In this document: positions 37,821 to 39,274 of the stretch, piece by piece
How positions within the stretch are numbered: the first letter of the stretch is position 1
Layout: each line of letters starts with the position of its first letter
Notes under the pieces: generated by a model
Databases searched by the model: none
What the model was told of the DNA's origin: nothing
The model's input: only the letters and a program-made list of their open reading frames with translations
Translations under genes and position numbers: made by a program
Source: Cyclobacteriaceae bacterium
Lineage (GTDB): Bacteria > Bacteroidota > Bacteroidia > Cytophagales > Cyclobacteriaceae
Assembly (NCBI GenBank): GCA_029882685.1
Contig: JAOUKH010000007.1
Coordinates: 1-39,274 of the forward strand
DNA: 39,274 nucleotides
Direction: 5' to 3'

Positions 37821-37928
37821 TTATCGCTTATCTTTTCTGAAAATAGCCCAATATGCTACTACAAAGATAATACACCCAATAATGAGTGCTAGTAAATTCC
37901 CCGGTGTTACAAGTTCTACTGCGTGCAT
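37821..37928 (-). CDS. 35-aa putative single-pass membrane small protein
   Basis: Below the ORF-track size cut-off; translation MHAVELVTPGNLLALIIGCIIFVVAYWAIFRKDKR*; one hydrophobic span followed by a basic tail. Confidence 0.5.
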   Translation of the reverse strand: MHAVELVTPGNLLALIIGCIIFVVAYWAIFRKDKR

Positions 37929-37940
37929 AGCTTGGTATAG

Positions 37941-39274
37941 TTAAAAATTAATTTTCAACTGCAATTTAACATCTTGTTTTACATTTCCAGTAATTTGTTC
38001 ATTTCCTGAACTAATACTATTACGATCACGATATTTTGTGAAAGCATATTTTCCTTGTAAATGTATATTTTTGTTAAACTTGTAGCGCATTACTAAGTAC
38101 ATCCTAGAACCTATTCCTGAATAAGCAGGAATAGAAAAGGCATAGAGTACATCTTTCTCATACACATATTGTCGATTATCGAAATTATCAGTATTAAATA
38201 ATGCATACCGAGCACTAAAAGTAAATTGATTAAATGTAGTAGATACATCTTGAAGTATAGTGTAGCCTGTTGAGTAATCATTATTAAAATGATATGAGCT
38301 AAATTGAAAACGAGTTTTTAGAGTAATAAAATCAGCTCCAGGATAGTCGATGTTGAAAATATAATTTTGTTTTTTGATACTACCAATAGCTTGAATAATA
38401 GGTTCTTCTTCGCTAATTATTTTTTCTTTTTGTTCTTCACGAAACTGGAAATACAAAACAGTATTTCTACTGGGCTTGTATTCAAGTTTTACTAAATATT
38501 CAGATCCTTCAGAAGGTGCTTTAATTCGATATCGTAACCATGAAAAGTTGAACTTATCATAATATGCTGAGAGTACAAATTTTGGATTGAGTTTGTATTT
38601 TAACCCCCAATATACCCCTGATTCATTGATGTTTCTTGTACTTTCGCTAAAAGCATTTCCATAAAAACTATGAAAATTTCGGTCGTAATGTCGTAATAAC
38701 ATTGCCAGATCAATTTGATGTGTAAGACTTGCTAAAACACCACCTACTGCTCCTATTCCTGTGCTTTTACTTTGTGCTACTTCACCAAATAGATTTATAT
38801 TTTGCCATTGGTAAGAAGCAGAAATACCATATATGAAATTGGAATTCCCATTAAATTCAAATTGATTGTAATAGTTTGGTTTTCGAAGTAATTCCGTATC
38901 GTAATCGGTTTGAAGGTATGTAGCACCCAATTGTAGGTTGTTATTTTTAGAATGGTAAAAAACATTTCCTCCAATATTTTGTTCTCGTACTTGTTGTTTA
39001 GCATTAATTTCTGATACTGTACGATGCATTCCTGTCAATTGTATTGAATTAAAGAAAGTTTCTAATTCAGTACCAAGCGTATCTGTTTGTACATTGGAAT
39101 CATTTAGTCGATTTGAGTAAAACCCAGTAATATCAAATTGACCTAGTTGATAAGTCGCAGCACTACCTCTATAAAAATTTGATTCTATTACCGATGTGTA
39201 AGGTCGAATTCCTAACTGATTTCTACGAACGGTAGTAATTGTTTCAGCACCCTTACCTACACTAAAGCCCGAAC
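37941..39274 (-). CDS. Outer-membrane beta-barrel protein, partial (N-terminus off the right edge); possibly the C-terminal part of a helix-hairpin-helix/ComEA-like protein
   Basis: Frame is open beyond the ORF-track start to the window edge (...SGFSVGKGAETITTVRRNQLGIRPYTSVIESNFYRGSAATYQLGQFDITGFYSNR...); alternating aromatic strands and terminal ...KLQLKINF. Confidence 0.6.
   Translation of the reverse strand, partial: SGFSVGKGAETITTVRRNQLGIRPYTSVIESNFYRGSAATYQLGQFDITGFYSNRLNDSNVQTDTLGTELETFFNSIQLTGMHRTVSEINAKQQVREQNIGGNVFYHSKNNNLQLGATYLQTDYDTELLRKPNYYNQFEFNGNSNFIYGISASYQWQNINLFGEVAQSKSTGIGAVGGVLASLTHQIDLAMLLRHYDRNFHSFYGNAFSESTRNINESGVYWGLKYKLNPKFVLSAYYDKFNFSWLRYRIKAPSEGSEYLVKLEYKPSRNTVLYFQFREEQKEKIISEEEPIIQAIGSIKKQNYIFNIDYPGADFITLKTRFQFSSYHFNNDYSTGYTILQDVSTTFNQFTFSARYALFNTDNFDNRQYVYEKDVLYAFSIPAYSGIGSRMYLVMRYKFNKNIHLQGKYAFTKYRDRNSISSGNEQITGNVKQDVKLQLKINF

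Noticed and set aside
1-39274. tRNA/rRNA genes
   Set aside because: No cloverleaf-compatible or rRNA-like segments were recognised by eye; a tRNAscan/Infernal run would be decisive.

Overview
A 39.3 kb window from a Bacteroidota chromosome, most likely Cytophagales-like. Lineage is inferred from TAnnTTTG -7 promoter elements, a T9SS sorting domain, and the bamD-rpoZ-coaBC-DUF4835-recN gene order. Most of it is conserved housekeeping: hmgA (partial), Lrp, ric, an exonuclease-fused dnaE, trxA, mdh, tilS, an OstA-like protein, bamD/rpoZ/coaBC/DUF4835/recN, ssb, lpxH, ftsH, rsfS, birA, a DUF255 thioredoxin-domain protein, a GSCFA protein, Moco genes (moaD/E, mobA, moaC), a DUF3127 protein, and the C-terminal part of an outer-membrane beta-barrel protein cut by the right edge. 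The clear accessory segment is ~8.28-12.69 kb, between trxA and mdh. It holds an AbiEi-like (DUF6577-type)/AbiEii pair, a DUF6364-like/PIN toxin-antitoxin pair, and an orphan lipoprotein-like gene behind a nested inverted repeat. The AbiE pair is bracketed by two near-identical copies of the trxA terminator hairpin whose loops are in opposite orientation. Other notable signals: (i) DnaE with an intact fused DnaQ-like exonuclease and an apparently decayed PHP metal site; (ii) paired operator-like inverted repeats around a promoter upstream of abiEi, whose start codon is anomalous; (iii) a helically phased TAAACG array upstream of ssb; (iv) an SSB lacking the acidic tip while a DUF3127 protein carries DDLPF; (v) a candidate sigma-54 promoter with an upstream inverted repeat before a two-repeat secreted protein; (vi) an unlisted 35-aa single-TM ORF; (vii) a MITE/REP-like element starting exactly at the dnaE stop codon. 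All homology calls were made by eye from translations; no searches were run.
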